A DNA stretch of 64,000 nt from Bradyrhizobium lupini (lineage in GTDB: Bacteria > Pseudomonadota > Alphaproteobacteria > Rhizobiales > Xanthobacteraceae). The stretch covers positions 1,488,001-1,552,000 of the forward strand of contig NZ_CP162553.1 in the NCBI RefSeq assembly GCF_040939785.1, given 5' to 3'. The notes beneath the pieces were generated by a model, which saw only the letters and a list, made by a program, of their open reading frames with translations, was not told the DNA's origin and searched no databases. The position numbers and the translations under genes are program-made. Positions 1 to 9,376 of the stretch are shown piece after piece. How positions within the stretch are numbered: the stretch's first letter is position 1; every line of letters starts with the position of its first letter.

Positions 1-2629
1 AGATCATGATGACCAGCGGATCGCGCAAGCTCTCGAACTGCGCCGCCAGCACCAGGAAGATGATGATCAGCGCGAAGCCGAAGGTGATCGCGAGCTGGTT
101 GCCTTCCTGCACATACTGTCTGCTGTCAGCCAGATAAGCATGGCTGAAGCCTTGCGGCAGGTTTTTGGCCTCGCTCTCGAGGAAGTCGACCGCCGCACCG
201 ACGGTCACGCCGGGCATCGGCACGGCCGAGAAGGTCGCTGAATTGAGCTGATTGTAATGTGTCAGCGAATTCGGCTCGGTCTTGGTCTCGATCGACACAA
301 CCGTCGAGAGCGGAAGCTGCTGGCCGGTATTGGTGGTCACGTAGTAGCCGGCGAGCGATTCCGGCGAGAGCCGCTGGCCGCGCGGCACCTGCGGGATAAC
401 TTGATAGGAACGGCCCTCGAGGTTGAAGCGGTTGATGTAGTTGCCGCCGAGCAGCACCGCGAGCGTGCTGCCGAGGTTCTGCATGTTGACGCCGAGATCC
501 TGCGCCTTGGTGCGGTTGATCGTCACCTTCACGTTCGGCTGGTTGTAGGCAAGATCACTGTCGGAGACGATGAACATTCCGCTCTTGCGGGCGGCGGCCT
601 TCAACTTCTCCATCTGTTCGTAGACAGTCTGGAAGCTGGCGGTGGAGTTGATCACCATCTGCACCGGGAGGCCGCCCGGACCGCCCGGCAGCGGCGGCAG
701 GTTGAAAGCGAACGCCTGCACGCCCTCGATCTTGGAAAGCTCGGCCTGCACCAGCGACTTCAGCTGGATCGACGAGCGCTTGCGCTCCTCCCAGGGCTTG
801 AGCAGCATGCCGGCGATACCGCCCTGCGGGCCGTTGATGCCGTTCAGCACGAAGCGCAGATCGGTCTCGGGGAATTTCTGGAATTCCTTGTCGAGCTTCT
901 CGCCGTAAAAATCGACATAGTCGATATTGGCGTATTTCGGCGCCTTGGTCACCGCGAACACGATACCCTGGTCTTCCTCAGGCGCCAGCTCCTTCGACGT
1001 GTGCATGTAAAGGAAGCCGACGAGCCCGAGGATGGTCACCGCAAACAGGCCGGTGATGGCCTTGTAGTCGAGCGAGCGGTCGAGCCTGCGCCCGTACCAC
1101 CGCGTCAGCGCGCCAAACACCTTGTTGACGAACTTGGCGAAGCGCCCCTCTTCCGTGTTCTTCAGCAGCACCGAGCACATCATCGGCGAGAGCGTCAGCG
1201 CGATCACGCCGGACACGATCACCGAGCCCGCAAGTGTGAAGGCGAATTCGCGGAACAGCGAGCCGGTCAGACCGCCGAGGAAACCGATCGGAGCGTACAC
1301 GGCTGCGAGCGTGATGGTCATCGAGACGACGGGACCCACGATTTCGCGCGCGCCTTCCAGCGACGCCTGGACCGGCGTTTTCCCTTCCTCCAGATGTCGA
1401 TGGATGTTTTCCACCACGACGATGGCGTCGTCGACCACGAGTCCGATCGCGAGCACCATCGCGAGCAGGGTCAACAGATTGAAGCTGAAGCCCAGTGCCA
1501 GCATCAGCGTGCAGACGCCGATCATCGACAGCGGGATGGTGACGACGGGAATGATGACCGAACGGAACGACGCCAGGAACAGGAAGATCACCACGATCAC
1601 GATGATCACGGCTTCACCCAGTGTCTTCTCGACCTCGTCGATCGAGGATTGGATGAACTTGGTCGAATCGTAGGCGACCTTCATCTTCATCGACGGTGGC
1701 AGATTGCGCTCCAGCTCGGGGAACAGCGCCCGCACGCCCTTGACCAGCGTCAGCGGGTTGCCCTGCGGCGTTGCCTGCACACCGATGAAGATGGCGTGCT
1801 CGCCGTTGAAGGCGACGCTCGCGTCCGTGCTTTGGGCCGCAAGTTCGACGGTGGCGATGTCCTCCATCCGCACGAAGCCGCCGTCCTTGGCCTTGACGAT
1901 CATCTTCTTGAACTGGTTGACGTCGGTCAGGCCCGTATTCGTCGATACGTTCGAAACGATGAGATAACCCTTGGTCTGCCCCGCCGCTGACTGGAAGTTG
2001 TTGGCGGTGATCGCGGTCGCGACATCCGCAGGCGACACGTTGCGGCCGGCCATCTTCAGGGGATCAAGCCACAGCCGCATCGCAAAGGTCTGGCCGCCGA
2101 GAATATCGGCGGAGGCGACGCCGTCGACGGTCGACAGCACCGGTTGCACAACGCGCGTCAGGTAGTCGGAGATCGCCGAGCCCGACAGCTCTTCGGACGA
2201 GAATCCGAGATACATCACGGCCGTGGTCTGGCCCGTGGTCTTGGTGACGATGGGATCGTTGGATTCCTTCGGAATCAGGTATTTGACCGAGTTCGTCTTG
2301 GCCAGAACCTCGGTCAGCGCCTGGTTCGGATCGAAGTTCAGCTTGATGTAGACCTGGATCGTCGAGGTGCCGAGCACCGAGGACGAGGTGATGTAATCGA
2401 CACCTTCGGCGGAGGCGACCGCCTGCTCGATCGGCGTGGTGATGAAGCCCTGGATCAGGTCCGCGGACGCGCCCGGATAGACGGTCGTGATGTTGATGAC
2501 CGTGTTCGACAGCTTCGGATATTGCCGGATCGGCAGCGTCGTCGCCGCGCGCAGGCCGATCAGCAGGATCAGCAGGCTGACGACGACCGACAGGACCGGG
2601 CGTTTGATGAAAATATCAGTAAAGCGCAT
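1..2629 (-). CDS. RND efflux pump inner-membrane subunit (HAE1/AcrB family), 3' end cut by window
   Basis: Inner-membrane proton-driven multidrug exporter of the AcrB/MexB type; 876 codons are visible with no stop, against a usual length near 1,050, so the C-terminus lies outside the window. The protein begins MRFTDIFIKRPVLSVVV, the typical HAE1 start with the first membrane helix at residues 10-30. The proton-relay double aspartate of the fourth helix is visible in GLVVDDAIVVVENI near residue 400. It follows the adaptor gene by 76 bp and should be the third gene of a TetR-adaptor-pump operon. The outer-membrane partner is not in the window. Family assignment is secure; substrate is unknown. 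Confidence 0.95.
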   Translation of the reverse strand, partial: MRFTDIFIKRPVLSVVVSLLILLIGLRAATTLPIRQYPKLSNTVINITTVYPGASADLIQGFITTPIEQAVASAEGVDYITSSSVLGTSTIQVYIKLNFDPNQALTEVLAKTNSVKYLIPKESNDPIVTKTTGQTTAVMYLGFSSEELSGSAISDYLTRVVQPVLSTVDGVASADILGGQTFAMRLWLDPLKMAGRNVSPADVATAITANNFQSAAGQTKGYLIVSNVSTNTGLTDVNQFKKMIVKAKDGGFVRMEDIATVELAAQSTDASVAFNGEHAIFIGVQATPQGNPLTLVKGVRALFPELERNLPPSMKMKVAYDSTKFIQSSIDEVEKTLGEAVIIVIVVIFLFLASFRSVIIPVVTIPLSMIGVCTLMLALGFSFNLLTLLAMVLAIGLVVDDAIVVVENIHRHLEEGKTPVQASLEGAREIVGPVVSMTITLAAVYAPIGFLGGLTGSLFREFAFTLAGSVIVSGVIALTLSPMMCSVLLKNTEEGRFAKFVNKVFGALTRWYGRRLDRSLDYKAITGLFAVTILGLVGFLYMHTSKELAPEEDQGIVFAVTKAPKYANIDYVDFYGEKLDKEFQKFPETDLRFVLNGINGPQGGIAGMLLKPWEERKRSSIQLKSLVQAELSKIEGVQAFAFNLPPLPGGPGGLPVQMVINSTASFQTVYEQMEKLKAAARKSGMFIVSDSDLAYNQPNVKVTINRTKAQDLGVNMQNLGSTLAVLLGGNYINRFNLEGRSYQVIPQVPRGQRLSPESLAGYYVTTNTGQQLPLSTVVSIETKTEPNSLTHYNQLNSATFSAVPMPGVTVGAAVDFLESEAKNLPQGFSHAYLADSRQYVQEGNQLAITFGFALIIIFLVLAAQFESLRDPLVIMI

Positions 2630-2705
2630 CGCGGCGATCTCGATTTCTTTGACTTGCAAAGCGCGTGACCCGGCCGTGCCGGATCATGCTGCAACGTGTA
2701 CGATG

Positions 2706-3899
2706 TCAGTAGCGCGGCGGCTGCGCCGGGATCTGCGGAGCCGGGTCGGTCGAAATCGACACCGCCGCGCCCGATTGCAGCTTGAGCTGGCCGACGGCGA
2801 CGACCTTGTCGCCCGGCTTCACGCCCTTGACGATTTCGACGCGGCCTTCGACCCGGTTGCCGGTCTGCACGAAAGTGCGCACCGCGCTCAGGCTGGTCTT
2901 GCCGTCGGCTTCCTTCTTCTCGGTGATCACGAACACCGAGTCGCCGTACAGCGTGTAGTCGACCGCCGTCTCCGGCACGGTGACTACGGCCGGCTTGTCC
3001 GGCAGCACCACCGTGGTGGTCACGAACATGCCGGGCTTCAGGATCTTCTCCGGATTAGCGATGGTCGCCTGCACGCGGATGTTACGGGTGTCGGTCGAGA
3101 TCTGCGGCTCGATCGTGGTGATTTTGGCGTCGAAGGTGCGGCCGGGATAGGCGTCGACCTTCAGCCGGACCGGTTGACCGACCTTGAGGCTGCCCGAGTC
3201 CTTTTCCGTCACCGTGAAGTTGGCCCACAGCTCCGACAGATCCGTCAGCGAAACGATGGCCGTGCCGGCGGTCAGATACTGGCCGACCTCGACCTTGCGG
3301 ACGCCGAGATCGCCGGAGAACGGCGCGCGGACCAGCTTCTGCGAGATCAACGCTTCGGTCTTGGCGATACCCGCCTGCGCCTGATCGTACGCGGCCTGCG
3401 CGGTGTCGACGGTTGCCTGCGGCCCGAACTGGCGCGACGCCAGTTGCTTGGCGCGATCGAGCGACAGCTGTGCGACGGTGGCCTGCGCCTTGTAATTGGC
3501 GAGGTCGCCCTGCTCCGGCGCGTCGAACATCTGCACGAGCGGTGTGCCGGCCTCGACATGCGTGCCCGGCTCGAACTTGATCTCGGTGACACGGCCGTTG
3601 ACGTCGGCGCTGACGTCGACCTGGTGCACGGCGGCGAGACCACCGACGGCGGTCAACAGGTTCGGCACCACCTCGGACTTTGCCTCGGCGGCGCTGACCG
3701 CGACCGGCGGCGGCTTGTTGTTGGCGAAGAACTGCTTGATCATCTGGCCGCGGAAATAATTGAACCAGACGAGGCCACCGACGAGCACGGCCAGAAGCGT
3801 GCCGACGACGATGAACCAGAGCACCGGCCGGACCGGACGCTTGGGAGCCTTGTTGTCGATCGGTTCGCCCGAAATCTTGTGTTCGGTCACGATGTTCAT
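2706..3899 (-). CDS. RND efflux periplasmic adaptor subunit (membrane fusion protein)
   Basis: Periplasmic adaptor linking the pump to an outer-membrane channel. A single N-terminal membrane anchor lies at about residues 24-46 (LWFIVVGTLLAVLVGGLVWF), followed by a lipoyl-like half (VNGRVTEIKFEPGTHVEAG), an alpha-helical hairpin rich in Ala/Gln, the second lipoyl half (APFSGDLGVRKVEVGQYL) and a beta-barrel domain. The start chosen (397 aa, MNIVTEHKIS) has AGAAAG upstream and lies one base after the stop of the tetR-type gene, so the two are translationally coupled; a longer frame from 3968 would overlap the regulator. No lipobox Cys is seen. Confidence 0.93.
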   Translation of the reverse strand: MNIVTEHKISGEPIDNKAPKRPVRPVLWFIVVGTLLAVLVGGLVWFNYFRGQMIKQFFANNKPPPVAVSAAEAKSEVVPNLLTAVGGLAAVHQVDVSADVNGRVTEIKFEPGTHVEAGTPLVQMFDAPEQGDLANYKAQATVAQLSLDRAKQLASRQFGPQATVDTAQAAYDQAQAGIAKTEALISQKLVRAPFSGDLGVRKVEVGQYLTAGTAIVSLTDLSELWANFTVTEKDSGSLKVGQPVRLKVDAYPGRTFDAKITTIEPQISTDTRNIRVQATIANPEKILKPGMFVTTTVVLPDKPAVVTVPETAVDYTLYGDSVFVITEKKEADGKTSLSAVRTFVQTGNRVEGRVEIVKGVKPGDKVVAVGQLKLQSGAAVSISTDPAPQIPAQPPRY

Positions 3900-3900
3900 G

Positions 3901-4602
3901 TCATGCACTTTCTGCAATCGCCGTCTTGCCCGCACAACTGGCCTGATCGCGGCCCAAATGCGAAACAATTGCGGCGTCGTTAAGTCCGATACCCCTCAGG
4001 AGAAACTCACAGAGCTGCCGCTCGAGGTCGTTCGCCTTGCCGTAAGCGAGACACGGCGTGGCCGGCAGCCTGGTCAGCGCAGCCGTCATCACGGTGTGAT
4101 GCGCAAACCAGAACAGGTTGAGCGGTTCGCCGTTGTATGGCCGCGCGTCCCCCGCGGCAACCGCACGCTCGAGCGAGGCGACGAAGGCCGCCCCGATCAG
4201 CGCCTCGATCTTGGCATATAGCAACCGGGCAAATTCGCCATCCTCCAAATGACTCGTGGTCATCAGTCGCAGGCGCTGGGCCTCTTCCTGGTCAGGGCCA
4301 TCGGCGATGTGCATGAAATGCCCGACCATGCCGCGGATCACTTCGACCAACGTAGCGGTCGACGGCTCACGTTCGAGCAGCTCCATGAGCGCCGGGTCCG
4401 CCTCGCATTCATCGCTGAGAATTTCGGCGTAAAGCGCGGCCTTGGACGGGAAATGCTTGAACAGTAGCGCTTCGGAAATGGCAGCGGCGGCCGCCACGCT
4501 CTTGGTCGTGGTGCCGGTATAGCCGTGTCGGGCAAAGCAACGCTTTGCGGCGCCGAGGATCAATTGACGCCTCAGGTCGCTCGTCATACGCAATGAGCTC
4601 AT
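3901..4602 (-). CDS. TetR/AcrR family regulator of the RND operon
   Basis: Repressor-type protein of about 233 aa (start at 4602, MSSLRMTSDLRRQ; 4587 is an alternative). The N-terminal helix-turn-helix is clear at TTTKSVAAAAAISEALLFKH, followed by the FPSKAALYAEIL helix typical of TetR proteins; the C-terminal half is a ligand-binding helical domain. It is the first gene of the operon and its TGA stop is one base from the adaptor ATG. A perfect inverted repeat lies directly upstream and probably serves autoregulation and control of the pump. The layout resembles the flavonoid-responsive FrrA/RND system described in Bradyrhizobium, but orthology cannot be shown from this sequence alone. Confidence 0.9.
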   Translation of the reverse strand: MSSLRMTSDLRRQLILGAAKRCFARHGYTGTTTKSVAAAAAISEALLFKHFPSKAALYAEILSDECEADPALMELLEREPSTATLVEVIRGMVGHFMHIADGPDQEEAQRLRLMTTSHLEDGEFARLLYAKIEALIGAAFVASLERAVAAGDARPYNGEPLNLFWFAHHTVMTAALTRLPATPCLAYGKANDLERQLCEFLLRGIGLNDAAIVSHLGRDQASCAGKTAIAESA

Positions 4603-4606
4603 GCTA

Positions 4607-4622
4607 GTGAGTAAGCACTCAC
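4607..4622. promoter_or_regulatory. Candidate TetR operator, perfect inverted repeat
   Basis: GTGAGTAAGCACTCAC is a perfect 6-bp inverted repeat with a 4-bp spacer, placed 4 bp upstream of the tetR-type start at 4602. Size and symmetry match known TetR-family operators. Binding by the adjacent regulator is inferred from position. Confidence 0.65.
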
Positions 4623-4691
4623 CCACGCAAAAGTCAAGCCGAATGGTGCGATGCAACCTACAAGAATCGTCTCTTAGAGGTATCCGAAGTG

Positions 4692-5282
4692 CTAAATCGG
4701 ACGGAAGCCGAGGTCGCCGCGGATCCGGTTGAGAATGTAAGTCCCATCCCGGCTGGGCAAAATCCGCTCCAGATTGGCGCTGTCGATCTTCACATTGGCA
4801 AAGCGCGGCCCGGCCGTGACGTCGTGGACGGCTTTGGCGAAGGCCTCGACCTCGGCCATGGTCGTCACAGACCGGCTATCCCCGATGCCGCAGGCCCGGG
4901 CGACGCCGACCAGGTCGGCGGCCACGGAAGTGTGGCTGGTCTGACCGCCGGTCTCACCATAGGCCTCGTTGTCGAGCACCGCGATCGAGAGGTTGGACGG
5001 CTTCTGGAGGCCGATGGTGGCAAGGCTGCCCATGCCCATCAGCATCTCGCCGTCACCGGTGATGACCAGCACCGGCAACTTTGGCTGCGCCAGAGCGAGG
5101 CCCAGGCCGATCATCGCCGCCCCGCCCATGCCGCCCCAGAGGTAGAAATTGCGCGCATGGTCGCCGGCTGCGCACATGTCGTTGGTGGAGGCGCCGAGGC
5201 CGCCGATCGCAACCACGTCCTTGCGGTCCGCGAGAAGCGTGGACACCACCTGACGGCGGTCGAGGAGATTGGCCTTGCTCAT
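4692..5282 (-). CDS. TPP-dependent decarboxylase, beta subunit (sulfopyruvate/phosphonopyruvate decarboxylase-like, ComE family)
   Basis: C-terminal thiamine-diphosphate-binding half of a two-subunit 2-oxoacid decarboxylase, 196 aa. The TPP/Mg motif is intact: GDG at residues 76-78 followed after the usual interval by LDN with Asn105. The start ATG overlaps the stop of the alpha gene (ATGA), typical of stoichiometric subunits. Relatives act on sulfopyruvate or phosphonopyruvate; the true substrate here cannot be read from sequence. The partner gene upstream carries a frameshift, so whether an active complex is made is uncertain. Confidence 0.85.
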   Translation of the reverse strand: MSKANLLDRRQVVSTLLADRKDVVAIGGLGASTNDMCAAGDHARNFYLWGGMGGAAMIGLGLALAQPKLPVLVITGDGEMLMGMGSLATIGLQKPSNLSIAVLDNEAYGETGGQTSHTSVAADLVGVARACGIGDSRSVTTMAEVEAFAKAVHDVTAGPRFANVKIDSANLERILPSRDGTYILNRIRGDLGFRPI

Positions 5283-5832
5283 TTGGTGAAAACCTTGGCG
5301 CCGATCAGGCGCTGCGACAGCAGGACGGCGGTGGGTGTGAGCGCGTTGTAGGCCTGCGCGGCCGCCGCCTCGAGCACGGCCGGCACCTCTGCTGCGGTCG
5401 AAGCCCGCAGCACCTTGACGCCCGAGAGTTCGAACACGCCCTGCGTGGTCGATCCCATCGGCACCTGCCATGGATTGAACTCGCCCCACTCGCCACGCAT
5501 CGTCACCAGCGTGAGGAAGGGAAAGCGCAGGATCGGGATCAGCGAGAGCATGTTAATGCAATTGCCGACCCCGCTCGACTGCATCAACAGCACGCCGCGC
5601 TGGCCCCCGTCCATGCGCCGGCGAGAAGCGCCACGCCCTCCTCCTCCGTCGTGAGCGGAATGCCGCGCATCGTGGACGATGCCAGCACGCGCTGGATCAG
5701 CTTTGAATGGCCGGCGTCGGGCACGTAGGGCACCTGCCGAACGTCGAAGCGTTGCAAGGTCGCGAAAATATCGTCGGGCCAATGAGTGCTGGACTCGGCG
5801 GCCGTGTCGGCAGCGTCAGCGCGGGCGTGCAT
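5279..5832 (-). pseudogene. TPP-dependent decarboxylase, alpha subunit (ComD-like), interrupted by a -1 frameshift
   Basis: Pyrimidine-binding half of the decarboxylase. The N-terminal part (MHARADAADTAAES ... TTEEEGVALLAGAW, with the expected catalytic Glu region) runs in one frame and terminates at 5584. The rest (GQRGVLLMQSSGVGNCINML ... IGAKVFTK) continues in another frame to 5279. The switch falls at a run of five C on the plus strand (5604-5608); one additional C would restore a continuous protein of about 184 aa. This may be a real loss-of-function mutation or a homopolymer sequencing error. The gene is divergent from the P450 gene, with 107 bp between them. Confidence 0.8.
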
Positions 5833-5939
5833 TTTCCTGTCCGGTCGGCTTGCAAATCGCGGCTCGACTGTAGACGGTGAACCGAGCCGCTCAAAAGAGC
5901 GAATACAGCATATCGGACTCAACCGGCGAGTATGGCGGC

Positions 5940-7160
5940 ATGAACGCAAGTGCGAATGAACTGGCGGCCAGTTTCGATCTGGAACAGCTGACGGCGGAAT
6001 TCTACGACAATCCCTACCCGACCTATCGTGCACTGCGGGAGAACGAGCCGGTCAAGCGCCTGCGCAACGGCACCGTGTTCCTGACCCGCTATGACGACCT
6101 CGTTACGACCTACAAGAACACAAAATCGTTCAGCTCGGACAAGAAGCGCGAGTTCGCGCCGAAATACGGCGACACCCCGCTCTACGAGCACCACACCACG
6201 AGCCTCGTCTTCAACGATCCGCCGGCGCATACCCGCGTGCGGCGTCTGATCATGGGCGCGCTGTCGCCGCGCGCGATCGCGGGGATGGAGCCTGACATCA
6301 TCAAGCTGGTCGACGGCTTGCTTGACGCCATTGCCGCCAAAGGTGATTGCGAGCTGATCGAGGACTTCGCCGCCTCGATCCCGATCGAGGTGATCGGCAA
6401 TCTGCTTGACGTGCCCCATGACGAGCGCGCGCCGCTGCGCGACTGGTCGCTGGCGATCCTGGGCGCCCTCGAACCGGTGGTGTCGCCTGAAGTGGCTGCC
6501 CGCGGCAACAAGGCGGTGACGGACTTCCTCGCCTACCTCCGAACGCTGGTCGCGCGCCGGCGCGAAAGGCCCGGCAACCCCGAGCGCGACGTGCTGACGC
6601 GCCTGATACAGGGTGAAGACAACGGCGAGCGGCTGACCGAGAAGGAGCTGCTGCACAACTGCATCTTCCTGCTCAATGCCGGCCACGAGACCACCACCAA
6701 CCTGATCGGCAACGGCCTCGTGGCGCTCGACCGGAACCCGGATCAGAAGCGGCGGCTGATCGACAATCCTGAGCTGATCAAGACTGCGGTCGAAGAGATG
6801 CTGCGCTACGAGAGCTCGAACCAGCTCGGCAACCGCATGACCACGGAGCGGGTCGAACTCGGCGGCGTCATGCTCGAAGCCGGCACATCCATCACGCTCT
6901 GTATCGGCGCTGCCAACCGTGACCCCGCACAGTTTCCGGACCCGGAGAGATTCGACATCGCGCGCACGCCGAACCGGCATCTCGCCTTCGCCACCGGCGC
7001 GCATCAATGCGCCGGCATGGCGCTGGCACGATTGGAAGGCGCCATCGCGGTCTCGCGCTTCTTGGCGCGCTTCCCGAACTATGCCGTGAGCGGACAGCCG
7101 GTCAGGGGCGGACGGGTGCGGTTCCGCGGCTTTTTGAGCGTGCCCTGCGCGATTGGCTGA
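5940..7160 (+). CDS. Cytochrome P450
   Basis: Soluble bacterial P450 of 406 aa if started at the ATG at 5940 (MNASANELAASFD); an in-frame GTG at 5877 would add 21 residues. Signature elements occur in order: I-helix oxygen-activation motif AGHETTTN near residue 247, ExxR in EEMLRY near 287, and the haem-cysteine loop FATGAHQCAGMALAR with Cys near 357. It transfers an oxygen atom to an unknown substrate and needs an external ferredoxin and reductase. No ferredoxin gene is adjacent, but a ferredoxin-reductase-like flavoprotein lies at 18.7-19.9 kb. It shares a divergent promoter region with the decarboxylase pair. Confidence 0.95.
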   Translation: MNASANELAASFDLEQLTAEFYDNPYPTYRALRENEPVKRLRNGTVFLTRYDDLVTTYKNTKSFSSDKKREFAPKYGDTPLYEHHTTSLVFNDPPAHTRVRRLIMGALSPRAIAGMEPDIIKLVDGLLDAIAAKGDCELIEDFAASIPIEVIGNLLDVPHDERAPLRDWSLAILGALEPVVSPEVAARGNKAVTDFLAYLRTLVARRRERPGNPERDVLTRLIQGEDNGERLTEKELLHNCIFLLNAGHETTTNLIGNGLVALDRNPDQKRRLIDNPELIKTAVEEMLRYESSNQLGNRMTTERVELGGVMLEAGTSITLCIGAANRDPAQFPDPERFDIARTPNRHLAFATGAHQCAGMALARLEGAIAVSRFLARFPNYAVSGQPVRGGRVRFRGFLSVPCAIG

Positions 7161-7297
7161 GGCATCAAAACAAAAAATCGCGAAAACAACCCCATGCACA
7201 GTAGAAGGTTACCGGCGCGGGATGGGCCAGCGATTCCGCGCAACCATTTGACATCCCAGGCCATCGGCGCCGCCGCGCGCAACAATTGCCGGAAGGC

Positions 7298-8161
7298 CTA
7301 AACCACCGTCTTGTGCCGCGCGATGCAGGTTTGCAGCACCTCGTCCAACGGTTTACCCCACCAGTCGTTGGAGAAGATTTCGATCTCCGAATAGCCGGCA
7401 AAGCCCTGCGCTTCGACCGCTGCGCGCACCGATTTGATGTCGATCACGCCGTCGCCCATCATCCCGCGGTCGTTGAGAATGTCCCTGGTCGGCACCAGCC
7501 AGTCGCAGACATGGAAGGCGAGCAGGCGATCTCGGCCGGCGCGCGCGATCTGCCCCATCAGCTCCGGATCCCACCAGATGTGATAGACGTCCAGCGCGAC
7601 GCCGAGCATGCCGCTGCGATCAGGGTCGAGCCGGTCGCAGATGTCGAGCGCCTGCTTCGTCGTGTTGACGCAGGCGCGGTCGGCCGCATAGGCCGGATGC
7701 AGCGGCTCGATCGCCAGCGGCAGCTTGGCCTGTTTGGCGTAGTCGAGCATTTCGGCGAGCGCTTCCTCGACCTGCGTCCGCGCGCCGGCGATGTCCTTCG
7801 ACGCCTCGCTGCCCGGCCGCGAATATTGCGGCAGGCCGCCGACGACGAGCACGACGCAGGGGGCGCCCAGTGCCTTGGCTTCATCGACGCAGCGCCGGTT
7901 GTCGTCTCGCACCTCGCCGCGGCGCGCTGCGTCGGAGGTGAACATGCCGCCACGGCAATAGCCCGATAGGTCGAGACCGGCATCGCGCACCGCACGCGCG
8001 GCACGATCGAGGCCGACGGTTGCGACCTGGTCGCGCCAGGGGTCGATGGCGCGGATACCGTGCCTGGCACAGGCGTCGATGATCTCGACGAGATCACCCT
8101 GTTTCCGGATTGTCGCCGTGTTGAGCGACAGCCAACGATGGTCGGACGAGAAATCACGCAT
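7298..8161 (-). CDS. Sugar phosphate isomerase/epimerase family protein (AP endonuclease 2-like TIM barrel)
   Basis: 287-aa TIM-barrel protein of the xylose-isomerase-like family. Metal-ligand motifs are recognisable: AIEPLHP with a Glu, LDVYHIWWDPEL with Asp/His, HVCDW, and a C-terminal SEIEIFSNDWW. It is the last gene of a seven-gene minus-strand operon; its ATG overlaps the stop of the DUF993 gene (ATGA). In that setting it probably interconverts an aldose/ketose or epimeric intermediate, but the substrate is unknown. Confidence 0.85.
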   Translation of the reverse strand: MRDFSSDHRWLSLNTATIRKQGDLVEIIDACARHGIRAIDPWRDQVATVGLDRAARAVRDAGLDLSGYCRGGMFTSDAARRGEVRDDNRRCVDEAKALGAPCVVLVVGGLPQYSRPGSEASKDIAGARTQVEEALAEMLDYAKQAKLPLAIEPLHPAYAADRACVNTTKQALDICDRLDPDRSGMLGVALDVYHIWWDPELMGQIARAGRDRLLAFHVCDWLVPTRDILNDRGMMGDGVIDIKSVRAAVEAQGFAGYSEIEIFSNDWWGKPLDEVLQTCIARHKTVV

Positions 8162-9366
8162 CAGGATTCGATTCCGTGCGTTGAGAGCACCGCCTGCATC
8201 CGCCGCGTCGCCAGCTCCGGATCGGCGAGCAGTCCGGCCTTGTCGGCCAGCCGGAACAGTTCGGCCAGATGCAGCGTCGAGCGCGTGCTCTCCTGCCCGC
8301 CGACCATGGTGAAGTGGTCCTGGTGGCCGTTGAGATAGGCCATGAAAACCACGCCGGTCTTGTAGAACCGCGTCGGCGCCTTGAAGATGTGCCGCGACAG
8401 CGGCACCGTCGGCCCCAGCACGTCGTGGAAGCCGGCTTCGTCACCCGCTGCCAGGCGCGACAAGGCGTAGGACGCCGCCGGCGCGATCGCGTCAAAAATG
8501 CCGAGCAGCGCGTGCGAAAAGCCTTCGACGTCGCCGGCGATCAGCTCCGCATAATTGAAATCGTCGCCCGTATACATCTTGATGCGCTTGTCGAGACGAC
8601 GGCGCATGTCGATCTCGCGCTGCTTGTCGAGCAGCGATACCTTGACACCGTCGACCTTGGCGGCGTTGCCGTTGATGATGGCGACCGCAATATCCATCGC
8701 CTTGTCGAGATCGTTGGTGCCCCAATATCCCGTCAGCGCCGGATCGAACATGTCGCCGAGCCAGTGGATGATCACGGGCTCGCGAACCTGCGACAGCACG
8801 CGATCATAGACCTTTGCGTAATCGTCGGCATTACGGCCAAGCTTCGCCAGCGCGCGCGACGCCATCAAGATGATGCGGCCGCCGACCTTCTCGACCGCCG
8901 ATGTCTGCTCCTCATAGGCGCGGATCACGTCGTCCATATTTCTGGCGTCCTCCACCGCGAGATGGTCGGTGCCCGCTCCGGAAAACACCAGCGCGTTGCG
9001 ACGCTTGGCGGCAGACACCGAGCGCGTGATCAGCTCCAGCGAGGTCGGCCAGTCCAGCCCCATGCCGCGTTGCGCGGTGTCCATGGCTTCCGCAACGCCA
9101 AGCCCGAGGTCCCAGACGTGCTCGCGGAAGGCGATAGTCTTGTCCCAGTCGACAGCGGCGGAGAGCCACGGGTCGTTGTCGGCAAAGGGATCGGTCACGG
9201 TATGGACGGCCGAGAACGCGATGCGGCTCAGCGGCCCCTCGAGCTTTGCCGGAAACGTTCGCGAGGCCGCGAGCCGGTAGGTCTCGATCGAGCGATCGGC
9301 TTTCGGCAGCTTGAGCGACAGGGACGACGTTGACGGAACGGGCTTGGGCTGGACGGGCTTGTTCAT
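8161..9366 (-). CDS. DUF993 / dihydrodipicolinate-synthase-like family protein
   Basis: 401-aa protein of the DUF993 family, a branch of the DHDPS/N-acetylneuraminate lyase TIM barrels with no assigned reaction that I know of. Long helical and barrel segments such as VFSGAGTDHLAVEDARNMDD and EPVIIHWLGDMFDPALTGYW are visible. The place in the operon (between a dehydrogenase and an isomerase/epimerase, downstream of an acid dehydratase-like enzyme) suggests a Schiff-base aldolase or dehydratase step on a 2-keto-3-deoxy-type intermediate. It overlaps the next gene by ATGA and follows the dehydrogenase by 10 bp. Confidence 0.85.
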   Translation of the reverse strand: MNKPVQPKPVPSTSSLSLKLPKADRSIETYRLAASRTFPAKLEGPLSRIAFSAVHTVTDPFADNDPWLSAAVDWDKTIAFREHVWDLGLGVAEAMDTAQRGMGLDWPTSLELITRSVSAAKRRNALVFSGAGTDHLAVEDARNMDDVIRAYEEQTSAVEKVGGRIILMASRALAKLGRNADDYAKVYDRVLSQVREPVIIHWLGDMFDPALTGYWGTNDLDKAMDIAVAIINGNAAKVDGVKVSLLDKQREIDMRRRLDKRIKMYTGDDFNYAELIAGDVEGFSHALLGIFDAIAPAASYALSRLAAGDEAGFHDVLGPTVPLSRHIFKAPTRFYKTGVVFMAYLNGHQDHFTMVGGQESTRSTLHLAELFRLADKAGLLADPELATRRMQAVLSTHGIES

Positions 9367-9376
9367 TATTCCCTCC

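Noticed and set aside
257..1990. Long plus-strand open frame (577 codons) opposite the RND pump
   Set aside because: Arg/His/Asp-rich low-complexity translation with no family features; a GC-rich antisense shadow of a well-supported pump gene.
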